Shown here: one piece after another, positions 1-6,892 of the stretch | Position numbering within the stretch: the stretch's first letter is position 1 | How the letters are laid out: each line of letters starts with the position of its first letter | From: Candidatus Nanohalarchaeota archaeon | GTDB taxonomy: Archaea; EX4484-52 | Length of the DNA: 19,130 nt | Reading direction: 5' to 3' | Assembly (NCBI GenBank): GCA_030632385.1 | Contig: DAOVUW010000008.1 | Coordinates: forward strand, 1-19,130 | The notes under the pieces: generated by a model | What the model saw: only the letters and a program-made list of their open reading frames with translations | Told to the model about the DNA's origin: nothing | Database searches by the model: none | Position numbers and translations under genes: made by a program

Positions 1-35
1 AAAAAAGACTGTGGAATTCACTCTTTGTGAATTCC
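1..35 (-). terminator. Hairpin plus oligo-T terminator of the SRP RNA/tRNA cluster
   Basis: A perfect 9-bp inverted repeat, ggaattcac (13-21) and gtgaattcc (27-35), encloses a 5-base loop. Read on the minus strand it is followed by a short spacer and a run of six T at 6-1. It lies 20 bases past the 3' end of tRNA-Leu, where the minus-strand RNA transcript should stop. The oligo-T run alone would suit an archaeal terminator; the hairpin is additional. The window edge hides how far the T run continues. Confidence 0.55.
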
Positions 36-54
36 TTTGCTCACTCGCCTTTAA

Positions 55-137
55 TGCAGGGGAAGGGATTCGAACCCTTGAACCTCTACAGGAACAGGTC
101 TTGAGCCTGCCGCCGTTGACCGCTTGGCTACCCCTGC
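55..137 (-). tRNA. tRNA-Leu, anticodon CAA
   Basis: On the minus strand this folds as a class II tRNA. The 7-bp acceptor stem GCAGGGG/CCCCTGC is perfect. The D arm has a GCC/GGC stem, the anticodon stem is GCAGG/CCTGT and the anticodon loop CTCAAGA gives anticodon CAA (codon UUG). A long variable arm and a T loop with GGTTCGAATCC follow. The discriminator base is A, as expected for leucine. The 3' CCA is not encoded. No intron is visible. Only six bases separate it from the upstream tRNA-Arg, so the two are surely processed from one transcript. Confidence 0.95.
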
Positions 138-143
138 TTTCAA

Positions 144-217
144 CGAGCCTGATGGGATTTGAACCCATGGCTTTTTGCTTAGGAGGCAAACACTCTAATC
201 CACTGAGTTACAGGCCC
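144..217 (-). tRNA. tRNA-Arg, anticodon CCT
   Basis: The minus strand gives a standard 74-base cloverleaf. The acceptor stem is GGGCCTG/CAGGCTC with one G-U pair, the D stem is ACTC/GAGT, and the anticodon stem TTTGC/GCAAA holds the loop CTCCTAA, so the anticodon is CCT (codon AGG). The T loop carries GGTTCAAATCC. The discriminator is G and CCA is not encoded. Its 5' end is only a few bases after the predicted 3' end of the SRP RNA, and it is followed by tRNA-Leu after six bases. Confidence 0.95.
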
Positions 218-220
218 TCC

Positions 221-475
221 AGTATTAGTGCAGGAAGTCCCCACAAAAGGAACAAATATGCCTTAAACAGTCGACATTCTACCTCCACTCTGTATCTTAT
301 ATGCATAATTATACCAACTTATGGCTGCTCCTTCACGGTCTGACCAGATTCATCAATACAAGTATCATACAAGGCAAAGTTTCATTGTTCAAACACCTAT
401 GCAAAGACACATCGTACCTTCTATGAGGTTTTCGATTCTCTATAGACATGAGTAACAGAATGCGCCTAACATCCC
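221..475 (-). ncRNA. ffs: Signal recognition particle RNA (archaeal 7S RNA)
   Basis: The RNA scaffold of the signal recognition particle, which targets nascent membrane and secreted proteins to the translocon. Diagnostic on the minus strand is the helix 8 core at about 345-323, reading GGTCAG, ACCGTGAAGG, then AGCAGCC, the SRP54-binding signature. Helix 5 is supported by GTGTCTT (410-404) pairing with AAGATAC (298-292) and TGCATA (403-398) with TATGCA (307-302). A helix 6-like arm lies at about 397-365. Near the 5' end GGCGCATTCTGTTACTC contains the UGUNR motif of the Alu domain. The ends can pair as helix 1: TGTTAG (472-467) with CTAATA (228-223). Both ends are estimated. At about 255 bases it is shorter than the roughly 300 typical of archaea. 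The apical loop of helix 8 reads as GUGAA between CC and GG rather than the usual GGAA tetraloop. Confidence 0.9.
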
Positions 476-490
476 AATCTATCCTACATT

Positions 491-500
491 AATTATAAGA
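491..500 (-). promoter_or_regulatory. TATA box for the SRP RNA/tRNA transcript
   Basis: On the minus strand TCTTATAATT sits about 20-25 bases upstream of the estimated SRP RNA 5' end at about 475. An A-rich stretch lies just upstream, as expected for a BRE. No other TATA-like element precedes the two tRNAs within the cluster, so it may drive all three RNAs. Confidence 0.5.
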
Positions 501-585
501 TATGTTTTTTTTAAACTTTTTGATTATCGGAAATTATAGGGTTCTTGCAAAGACTTATTAATTTTAATACAAGTAAATTATATGT

Positions 586-981
586 ATGGAAAGAAGAAAT
601 TCAATAAACTTTTTAGAGATATTTAAGACTAATAAGAAGAAGATTATAATTTCTCTTATTTTTATTATGTTGGTTTATGTCTTTGGATGTTGGATGACTT
701 ATTCTTCCACCAAACTTGAATGTATATGCCCGGAAGGACCAGAAATTTCATATTTGGATGATAAACAAATGTCGGGGAGAGAGTATTGTTATCGTTCAAT
801 ATTTATTCCATTTGATAATTATTATAACCACCCAAATTGTTGCATCACTCTTTCAGATATAATTTTCGATCATATTATTGTTTTGATTATAGGACTCTTA
901 TTTTATGCAATTTATTCAATTATGATTACTTCACCATCTTTTAGTGTCTTAAAGAGAATATTATTGTCTCGACAGTATTGA
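586..981 (+). CDS. Hypothetical membrane protein, two helices with a Cys-rich loop
   Basis: I do not recognise this 131-residue protein. A charged N-terminus (residues 1-19, Lys/Arg-rich) precedes a transmembrane helix at about 20-42. A roughly 50-residue loop contains cysteines in the patterns CIC, EYCY and NCC. A second helix spans about 95-117, followed by a basic tail. With the N-terminus inside, the Cys-rich loop would be outside, where it could form disulfides. The last 70 bases overlap, in convergent orientation, the 3' end of the S51 peptidase gene. That peptidase C-terminus is well matched to its family, so the tail of this ORF may be run-on sequence. A weak TATA-like stretch (attttaatac, 561-570) precedes the ATG by about 20 bases. 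Confidence 0.5.
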   Translation: MERRNSINFLEIFKTNKKKIIISLIFIMLVYVFGCWMTYSSTKLECICPEGPEISYLDDKQMSGREYCYRSIFIPFDNYYNHPNCCITLSDIIFDHIIVLIIGLLFYAIYSIMITSPSFSVLKRILLSRQY

Positions 982-1535
982 ACTTCTTTATCAATGTCTG
1001 CTGATTCAGGATGTTCTGACTTATAATGTGGAAGAATAATATAATCCAAAAAACCAAGACCATCCCATATTGTCTCTTTAAGTTCTTTATAGGGTTTATC
1101 TTTCGGGTCATCAACAATTTGTAATGCTTTAAAATTTGGTGCTAGAACACATATTCCTGCACTATATCCTGAATATAGAAAATCTTCTCTCTTTAAAAGT
1201 TCATTAAATATTATATCAAATCCACTTAATTTCATTGCTTGTCTTAAAATAAAAGTGTTTCTGCCTCTAATAAAAACACCACCTAAACCATTAATTTTTC
1301 TTCTAAGTTCATCTATCTTGCCAAAATATTTCTTTAAATCAATAAGTTCGACAGTTAAACCAAGATTGCTTAAACTTTCCATGTCGTTTTTTTCCCAACT
1401 AACTCTTTTATCAAAATCAACATTGGTATAATCACATGCATTTATGATATATCCAATTTTTTTATTATCTAGCATTAATCTAATTAATTCCTTAGATTTA
1501 TTCCCAAGTTTAAATGATGATAAATAAAATTTCAT
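912..1535 (-). CDS. Peptidase E-like S51 family serine peptidase
   Basis: This is a class I glutamine amidotransferase-fold serine peptidase of family S51, whose known members are alpha-aspartyl dipeptidase (PepE) and cyanophycinase. It starts MKFYLSSFKLGNKS, the usual N-terminus of the family. It carries GGVFIRGRNTF (family GGGNTF region, one strand before the nucleophile) and the nucleophile elbow YSGYSAGICVLAP with Ser in G-Y-S-A-G. Further on are the ILPHY segment and a C-terminal strand with GEVIII. About 207 residues is close to E. coli PepE (229). The reading frame stays open for 28 more codons upstream, to 1619, but those residues do not resemble the family and no TATA box suits that start, so the internal ATG at 1535 is preferred. 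It is most likely cytoplasmic and works in peptide turnover; substrate preference is not predictable. Confidence 0.8.
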   Translation of the reverse strand: MKFYLSSFKLGNKSKELIRLMLDNKKIGYIINACDYTNVDFDKRVSWEKNDMESLSNLGLTVELIDLKKYFGKIDELRRKINGLGGVFIRGRNTFILRQAMKLSGFDIIFNELLKREDFLYSGYSAGICVLAPNFKALQIVDDPKDKPYKELKETIWDGLGFLDYIILPHYKSEHPESADIDKEVQYCRDNNILFKTLKDGEVIIIE

Positions 1536-1723
1536 ATTATTATTGAATATAAAAATAACATTATTAATATTTCTATAATGTAGATATCTAAACTCTAAAA
1601 GATTAAGAGGTGAAACCATTGCAGGAATTTCCTAAAATTCGATTTGAATTATTTTAGTTTGAATTTTTCTTAATCGCAAAATTATATTTTCCTTTCCCGA
1701 ATCAATCAATCACAATCATTAAT

Positions 1724-1733
1724 AAATATATAA
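1724..1733 (+). promoter_or_regulatory. TATA box of the DUF58 gene
   Basis: AAATATATAA is centred about 27 bases upstream of the ATG at 1755. This spacing makes the transcript leaderless, the pattern used by most genes in this window. No Shine-Dalgarno-like sequence precedes the ATG. Confidence 0.6.
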
Positions 1734-1754
1734 GTTATATACTGGTTTATATAT

Positions 1755-2651
1755 ATGGAAAAAAATCCTGCTTTAGTTCCAGATAAACAAACGCTTATTT
1801 TAGAAGCTCAAAAAAAAGTACAGCATTTAACAGAAGCATTTAGGTTTATTTTGAAATTTAAGAGGATATCCAGTAGTGGAATGGAATTTTTTGGTTTGAG
1901 AAAATATGCTGAAAGTGATGATGCTTCAAAAATTGACTGGAAAACAAGCGTCAGATTAGGATCGCTTTATGTAAAACAATACGAAGAGGAACTGGATCTG
2001 GGTACTTTTTTTATAGTAGACACATCCGACACTATGCTATTTGGAACAAAAAACATGCTTAAATCCACCTATGCAGGAATTGCTGTATCTACTCTTGCAT
2101 TCGCAGCAACTGAAGCAAGAACCGCTGTCGGTATGTGTATATTTAATGATAAACAATTCATATTGCCTGCAGAAAAGGGAGAACTTCAATATTATAAAAT
2201 AGCAGGTGCTCTTTCAAATCCAGATCATTATTATGGGTCCTGTCGTATGGCAGATGCAATAAACAATGCCTTTGCTTCTTTAGATAACAGGACGCTACTA
2301 ATAATAGTATCTGATTTTATCAATATTGAAGGAAACTGGATTAGTTCTATAAAACAGGCAAGCACAAAATTTGAGGCAGTCATAGGCATAATGATAAGAG
2401 ATGCTATGGACTGCAAAATACCGAAAGATATAGGTACAATGAGAGTAAAAGATATATCATCTTCTAAAATAACAGAAGTGGATGCCTCTAAAATAGCAGA
2501 AAAATATGAAAAAGAGGTTGCAATGGATGAAGAAAGAATTGCAGCAGAATTTAAAAATATCGGGGCGGGTTTTATAAAAGTACTAACAACAGAAGATTAT
2601 GTTCCTCCATTAATGGATTTTTTCAATTTATGGGCATCAAGAAGATCATAA
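1755..2651 (+). CDS. DUF58 domain-containing protein (vWA-like fold)
   Basis: The N-terminal DUF58 signature is clear: GMEFFGLRKYAESDDASKID at residues 43-61 followed by W62 and K63, then the R67 to Y72 stretch and the E77-E79 region. A vWA-like domain begins at D89 with DTSDT, the position of the DxSxS metal-binding (MIDAS) motif, but with Thr instead of the last Ser. A second vWA strand reads LLIIVSDF at about residues 181-188. DUF58 proteins normally sit beside a MoxR-type AAA+ ATPase and are thought to act as adaptors in chaperone-like assembly of other proteins. No MoxR gene lies within this window, so the partner must be elsewhere or absent. There is no membrane segment or signal peptide, so it is cytoplasmic. 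The next gene follows 41 bases later with its own TATA-like element. Confidence 0.85.
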   Translation: MEKNPALVPDKQTLILEAQKKVQHLTEAFRFILKFKRISSSGMEFFGLRKYAESDDASKIDWKTSVRLGSLYVKQYEEELDLGTFFIVDTSDTMLFGTKNMLKSTYAGIAVSTLAFAATEARTAVGMCIFNDKQFILPAEKGELQYYKIAGALSNPDHYYGSCRMADAINNAFASLDNRTLLIIVSDFINIEGNWISSIKQASTKFEAVIGIMIRDAMDCKIPKDIGTMRVKDISSSKITEVDASKIAEKYEKEVAMDEERIAAEFKNIGAGFIKVLTTEDYVPPLMDFFNLWASRRS

Positions 2652-2692
2652 TATATACAACAATATTTAAATATTAAAATACAATTAAGACT

Positions 2693-3304
2693 ATGTTTGA
2701 TTTTACCAACATAAAAATGATGAAATTGGCTAAACCCGTTTACAATGCACTAAGAGAAGAAGCTATTTATGGCGAACAACAAAATAAGGTAGTTTGCGGT
2801 ATCCTTTTAGGCAGTACAGAATATCTTAATGTTGGTATTAAATTGATACGCAGGGCAAAATGCGATGGACTTATAAAATACGATGAACTTGCATCAGATA
2901 AATATCTTAAAAAATATGGATGTGTAAGAGAATGGATTTTTTTCGGGAAAGCGTATGATTTGTATATGCCTAATCCAAATATTATTAAAAAAAAAGATGA
3001 TGTAATCGGCATGTATGTTTTTTATCCTCGCTCAATTAAAAGAATCGAAAGAAAAATTAAACAAAAGTATCGTTGGAAATGGAAAGATTTTAAATTCCTG
3101 TTAATGCTCCATTTAGACAAGTCGCAAATTATTTTAGAAAAAGAAAAGTCACTAAGAGGATTTAGAAAATTCGTCAATCCATTATTGAAAAGAAGACAAT
3201 TAGAAGTATTAATATCTCAAATTGGTTCAATGCACTTAGAGATTGTCGGTTATAAGAAGAAAAGGTACATTGTATCAAAAATGGGTATTGAAATTATGTT
3301 TTAA
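2693..3304 (+). CDS. Possible inactive MPN/JAB-like protein
   Basis: No family is certain. The first 115 residues follow the layout of an MPN/JAB (JAMM) domain. A helix ending ALREEAIYG leads into VVCGILLGS (residues 33-41), matching the family E-CG-LLG strand, and D102-P112 (DDVIGMYVFYP) aligns with the conserved GWYHSHP segment. The zinc-binding His-Ser-His is replaced by Val109-Phe110-Tyr111, and the upstream catalytic Glu also appears to be missing. If the fold assignment holds, this is a non-catalytic MPN-minus protein of the kind that serves as a scaffold. The C-terminal 90 residues are very basic (Lys/Arg-rich) with no recognised motif. Cytoplasmic. A TATA-like aatatttaaatatta (2664-2678) lies about 22 bases upstream. 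It ends one base before the convergent rfcL gene. Confidence 0.5.
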   Translation: MFDFTNIKMMKLAKPVYNALREEAIYGEQQNKVVCGILLGSTEYLNVGIKLIRRAKCDGLIKYDELASDKYLKKYGCVREWIFFGKAYDLYMPNPNIIKKKDDVIGMYVFYPRSIKRIERKIKQKYRWKWKDFKFLLMLHLDKSQIILEKEKSLRGFRKFVNPLLKRRQLEVLISQIGSMHLEIVGYKKKRYIVSKMGIEIMF

Positions 3305-3305
3305 T

Positions 3306-4511
3306 TCAATGATTGTATAAATACCTATAAACTGCCATATTATCCTTTATTTTCTTTTTTGACAGATGACAATGCTCCCTAAATTCTTCAATGATCTCTG
3401 CATCATTATTTGAATGAAATTTCATCCTTGCAAAAGTTGCGATTTTTGAAGGAAACCTGAACTCATTTGAATGAAAATCATATTTTTCTTTTTTTGCAGA
3501 ACATACACCTGCTGACAATAGCACAGATGCATAAATCAAGTATCTCCAATATGTTGCCTTTATTCTTCCCAAAAACAAATCAGCATTTGAAATCATTTCA
3601 TAGGCCTTTTTTACATCTGTTTTTTTACTGTATTCATAAGGAATATTTTCCCTTACCCATTCTAAAAAAGTCCCCTTATCTTCATTGCATTTTGACATAA
3701 CCTCTCTTGAAGCATCTATTGATTTTGACCTAAATATAATCTTAAGGCATTTTTTGATGTCTGATGCAGCATCTCTGAAATTGTCTTTTGAAATATCTTC
3801 ATATTTGATTGCGCCTGCTGTCAAATAAGAGGAAACATTGAGTTCTATTAACGCACATCGAACATCACCATCACAGATGCGTGCAATAAAGTTTAATGCT
3901 TTCTTCTCGCATTCTATGTTATTGCCGCTGCATACTCCTGAAAGAAAATTCGTCAGTTCTTCAGTAGATGGTTTTTTGAATTCAAATTTGGATGACATTT
4001 TTTTAAGCATCTTTACAAATTTTGCAGAAATATCGTCTGTGGAAAAAATAATAGGATATTTTGAATCTTTGATCAATTCTTCTATTTCTTTCTGGGGGTT
4101 CTTTAATTTTACCTCTTTTATTTTTCTTTTGCCTACTTTTTTTTTATCTTCTTTTTCGCTTTCAATTTCGGTTTTGGTTTTTGCCGCAAGCCTTCCGGGA
4201 ATCGCTTCTGCATCATCTATGAAAATCAGCTTTTTAACTCCAAATAGCGACTGTTGTGATGCAATTTGTTTTGCATTTAATATTGCTTTTCTTGTCCTTA
4301 AATTATATCCATTGATTTGGAATAATTCTAAATTTAATTCTTCAGCAAGCATTTGTACAAAATAAGTTTTTCCGACCCCATTGGATCCATAAATCAAAAT
4401 CGGTTTTTTTAATGGGCAACTTAGTTGATTCAAGACTTCTTTTTTTATTTTTTCTCTTGTTTGCTTATTTGCGCAAAAATCTGTTGATTTTTCAAACTCA
4501 AAAAATTTCAT
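3306..4511 (-). CDS. rfcL: Replication factor C large subunit
   Basis: This is the large subunit of the clamp loader that opens the PCNA ring at primer ends during DNA replication, normally in a complex with RFC small subunits. The P-loop is GSNGVGKT (42-49) and Walker B is IFIDDAEAI (96-104), reading DDAE where most relatives have DExD. A lid follows, and the C-terminal collar domain carries the archaeal RfcL landmarks FLEWVRENIPYEY, AYEMISNADLFLGR, YWRYL and the AGV segment. Residues 107-150 form a highly charged Lys/Glu insertion in place of the usual loop after Walker B. The protein is 401 residues, at the short end for the family, and no canonical PIP box (QxxLxxFF) is visible at the C-terminus, which ends AVYRYLYNH. 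A TATA element (4527-4538, minus) lies about 22 bases from the ATG. No small subunit is encoded here. Confidence 0.88.
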   Translation of the reverse strand: MKFFEFEKSTDFCANKQTREKIKKEVLNQLSCPLKKPILIYGSNGVGKTYFVQMLAEELNLELFQINGYNLRTRKAILNAKQIASQQSLFGVKKLIFIDDAEAIPGRLAAKTKTEIESEKEDKKKVGKRKIKEVKLKNPQKEIEELIKDSKYPIIFSTDDISAKFVKMLKKMSSKFEFKKPSTEELTNFLSGVCSGNNIECEKKALNFIARICDGDVRCALIELNVSSYLTAGAIKYEDISKDNFRDAASDIKKCLKIIFRSKSIDASREVMSKCNEDKGTFLEWVRENIPYEYSKKTDVKKAYEMISNADLFLGRIKATYWRYLIYASVLLSAGVCSAKKEKYDFHSNEFRFPSKIATFARMKFHSNNDAEIIEEFREHCHLSKKKIKDNMAVYRYLYNH

Positions 4512-4599
4512 AGATTTATAGTTGCCTTATATTTAAAAGTGTTAATTTTGAATTATGCCATAGTGCAAAGAAATAAAAACAATTGTTATTTATACATTT

Positions 4600-4673
4600 G
4601 GGACTGTGGCTCAGTGGATTAGAGCGTGTGGCTTCGGACCATAAGGTCGGGGGTTCGAATCCCTCCAGTCTCG
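4600..4673 (+). tRNA. tRNA-Arg, anticodon TCG
   Basis: A complete 74-base cloverleaf. The acceptor stem is GGGACTG/CAGTCTC with one G-U pair, the D stem GCTC/GAGC, the anticodon stem TGTGG/CCATA with loop CTTCGGA (anticodon TCG, codon CGA and relatives), and the T arm GGGGG/CCCTC with loop TTCGAAT. Discriminator G; CCA not encoded; no intron. Its 3' end is one base from the stop codon of the convergent beta-propeller gene. A weak TATA-like AAATAAAAAC (4570-4579) is centred 25 bases upstream. Confidence 0.95.
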
Positions 4674-4674
4674 T

Positions 4675-6819
4675 TTACCAATAATAATCTCTGTAACTTT
4701 TGCTATAAGGCAGTTTGATTTCATTTATTTCTTCGTCGAGATTGTCCAGATTATTCATCTTTATTAGCTTGGATGAAATTGTATAAAGGACATCATCCAT
4801 ATATAAAGACCGTCTTACTTCATATGCACTCTGATAATAGTAATAATCTTCTCTTTGAATATAATCTGAATGGGTTATTGTGCCTTTTTTGCTTATTCCA
4901 TCTTCGGGGGTAATTCCAAGTACATACGCTCCATACCAATAACTCCTTTTTCGATAATCATTTCCTTCAACTTTTCTTATAGGAATGACAAGAATATTTT
5001 TCTCTTTATTAAATAAAAATGCCTTGTGATCTCTTAATGCTTCTGAATCTGTGCCTGAAGTTCCTATTTCATATTTATCTACCTGTTTTGGATTCTCTAC
5101 ATCAGAAACATCAAACAATGCTATCTTTACTCCCTTTATGGATGTTCCACCCCATTGATTTGAATCTGTTTCTTTTCCTATGCCAATTACATGATTCTGG
5201 TCATAAGGATGAAGATAATCTGAAAAACCCGGTATTTTTAATTCTCCCAGTATTTTTGGATTTTTTGGGCTGGATAAATCAATAACAAAGAAAGGGTCAA
5301 TTCTTTTGAATGTTACCATATACAGACGGTCTCCAATGAAACGCGTCGAATAGATTCTTTCATCGGGCGCAATTCCGGTTATTTTTCCCTCTTCTTTCAT
5401 TTCCTCATCCAGCACAAAGACATTATTATATTGCACTTGTCCTTTATTTCTTATCCATAAAGATGTTGTTGTTGCAACCCTGAAATTATTTTCATGTTCA
5501 TCCATGGAAAACTGGTTAAGCAAATAACCAGGAACTTCTCCTTTTGTTTTATAGGTTATCTTTCCTTTATCTATATTGATCTTATGGATGATTGTTTTTT
5601 GTTTTTCCGCCTGCTCTTTTGTTTCATATTCCAATACTGCTTCGGCTATTTTAGTCATAAGCTCTCTTTTTGCGGTTTCATCTTCCATTTCATTATACAT
5701 CTTTTCGAGTCTTTCTGATATCTTTTCCCATTTTTCATAATCGTTGAGATTTTTGTTTCCCTCTATTGATTTTATATCTTCTGCTGCATCTGTCGGAAGA
5801 ATCGGCACAATCACTTCAAAAAATATTTCTTTTTTAGCATACGTATAGTAATTCCACGGCATATTTTTCTGGTAGGTTATGTAAATATTGTTTTTAGATA
5901 CATACAGATTATTTGAGTATCCAAGCATGTATGTTTTTGCATTAAGAGAATTTTCTTTGCCAAAAATGTCAAATGAAACAATTGTATTGAAATTATAATT
6001 ATATTCCGGATTATCAAAATAATAAACCTCTGATGTCAAAAGCGTATCTGAAGATTCCCTGACAATAGGAACTACAATATTGCCGTAATCATAATAATAA
6101 GAATTGTATGTACTTTCCTTTACAATAAAATAAACATAATTGTCAATCATCCTGGCTTCATAATAATTGCCTTGGAGATTGTAATCTTTGATGAGTTCTG
6201 GGTTTTCTTTATTTGAAATATCATAAATCAATGCATGTGTTTTTTGCGTATATGTTGATCTTGGAATATAATCATATTTTGCTATAATATTTTCATAATC
6301 ATAATGCTGTGTAAATACGACAAGCCTGTCCTTGTTTATAAAAATATTTTGCGGAGTGCCATTAACCTCTGTTTGTGAGATAATATTTGCATTTTCCGCG
6401 GGATATGCATCAACAATGACAAGTTTGTTTTCTGAAATCAAATAGATATATTTGTTGTCATTTTTTACAAAATCCGGCTCATCTACATCTTTTACCTGTA
6501 TATTTGTTGTAGAATAGTCTGAAGCAACACCGCCAACAGGAGCACTAATCATACCTGTACTTTCCTTCAATGAATCATCAATTATACCAGTCATCTTATG
6601 TTGACCGAACGACGATTCAGTACTTGATTTTTTTAAAAATTCATTGATCTCTTCAGCAGATGAAAATTTTTTTAATTCACTTGTTGGTTCCTTTATATCC
6701 GGTACAGTGGTTATATCATCATTTTGGTTTCCTGTTGTTGTATTTTCTGTAACACAGCCGCTGAGGGCTATCATTATTGCAATAATAAATACACATAGGA
6801 TAGATGTTCTTTTTGCCAT
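4675..6819 (-). CDS. Secreted beta-propeller domain lipoprotein
   Basis: A 714-residue exported protein of the archaeal/bacterial 'secreted protein containing C-terminal beta-propeller domain' family (Beta_propel, COG4880). The signal peptide (basic MAKR, hydrophobic core 7-19) ends in a lipobox L19-S-G-C22, so Cys22 is probably lipidated and the protein anchored outside the membrane. A Thr/Asn/Asp-rich linker follows. Family landmarks then come in order: the DVDEPDFVK segment at 111-119, IVDAYPAENA, GYLLNQFSMDEH, the FRVATT strand, the APDERIYSTRFIGDRLYMVT stretch, DPFFVIDLSSPKNPKILGEL and IPGFSDYLHPYDQNHVIGIG. Repeated Tyr-rich blades are evident. A charged helical insertion (about 340-405, Glu/Lys-rich) interrupts the propeller. 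Function is not established for the family; binding of surface ligands or proteins is a guess. The promoter is a TATA box at 6841-6850 (minus). Confidence 0.87.
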   Translation of the reverse strand: MAKRTSILCVFIIAIMIALSGCVTENTTTGNQNDDITTVPDIKEPTSELKKFSSAEEINEFLKKSSTESSFGQHKMTGIIDDSLKESTGMISAPVGGVASDYSTTNIQVKDVDEPDFVKNDNKYIYLISENKLVIVDAYPAENANIISQTEVNGTPQNIFINKDRLVVFTQHYDYENIIAKYDYIPRSTYTQKTHALIYDISNKENPELIKDYNLQGNYYEARMIDNYVYFIVKESTYNSYYYDYGNIVVPIVRESSDTLLTSEVYYFDNPEYNYNFNTIVSFDIFGKENSLNAKTYMLGYSNNLYVSKNNIYITYQKNMPWNYYTYAKKEIFFEVIVPILPTDAAEDIKSIEGNKNLNDYEKWEKISERLEKMYNEMEDETAKRELMTKIAEAVLEYETKEQAEKQKTIIHKINIDKGKITYKTKGEVPGYLLNQFSMDEHENNFRVATTTSLWIRNKGQVQYNNVFVLDEEMKEEGKITGIAPDERIYSTRFIGDRLYMVTFKRIDPFFVIDLSSPKNPKILGELKIPGFSDYLHPYDQNHVIGIGKETDSNQWGGTSIKGVKIALFDVSDVENPKQVDKYEIGTSGTDSEALRDHKAFLFNKEKNILVIPIRKVEGNDYRKRSYWYGAYVLGITPEDGISKKGTITHSDYIQREDYYYYQSAYEVRRSLYMDDVLYTISSKLIKMNNLDNLDEEINEIKLPYSKSYRDYYW

Positions 6820-6840
6820 GATATTATAGAAATATAAACA

Positions 6841-6850
6841 TTATATATTT
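6841..6850 (-). promoter_or_regulatory. TATA box of the beta-propeller lipoprotein gene
   Basis: On the minus strand AAATATATAA is centred about 26 bases upstream of the ATG at 6819, again predicting a leaderless transcript. The divergent isomerase gene has its own separate element about 20 bases further on. Confidence 0.55.
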
Positions 6851-6864
6851 TTCGAATACAAATA

Positions 6865-6872
6865 TTTTTATT
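6865..6872 (+). promoter_or_regulatory. TATA-like element of the IPP isomerase gene
   Basis: TTTTTATT lies about 25 bases upstream of the ATG at 6893. It is a weaker match than the element serving the divergent lipoprotein gene; the two are distinct within a 73-base intergenic space. Confidence 0.4.
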
Positions 6873-6892
6873 ATTAAATGAATTAAAAGTAT

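Noticed and set aside
11..343. Plus-strand 110-codon ORF over the RNA cluster
   Set aside because: It is antisense to two tRNAs and the SRP RNA; its sequence is dictated by those RNAs.
1536..1619. Upstream extension of the S51 peptidase to 1619
   Set aside because: The extra 28 residues do not fit the family N-terminus; MKFYLSSFK is the normal start.
3838..4365. 175-codon plus-strand ORF
   Set aside because: It lies wholly antisense to rfcL, whose motifs are clear; the Ser/Phe-rich product is the usual mirror of a Lys/Glu-rich gene.
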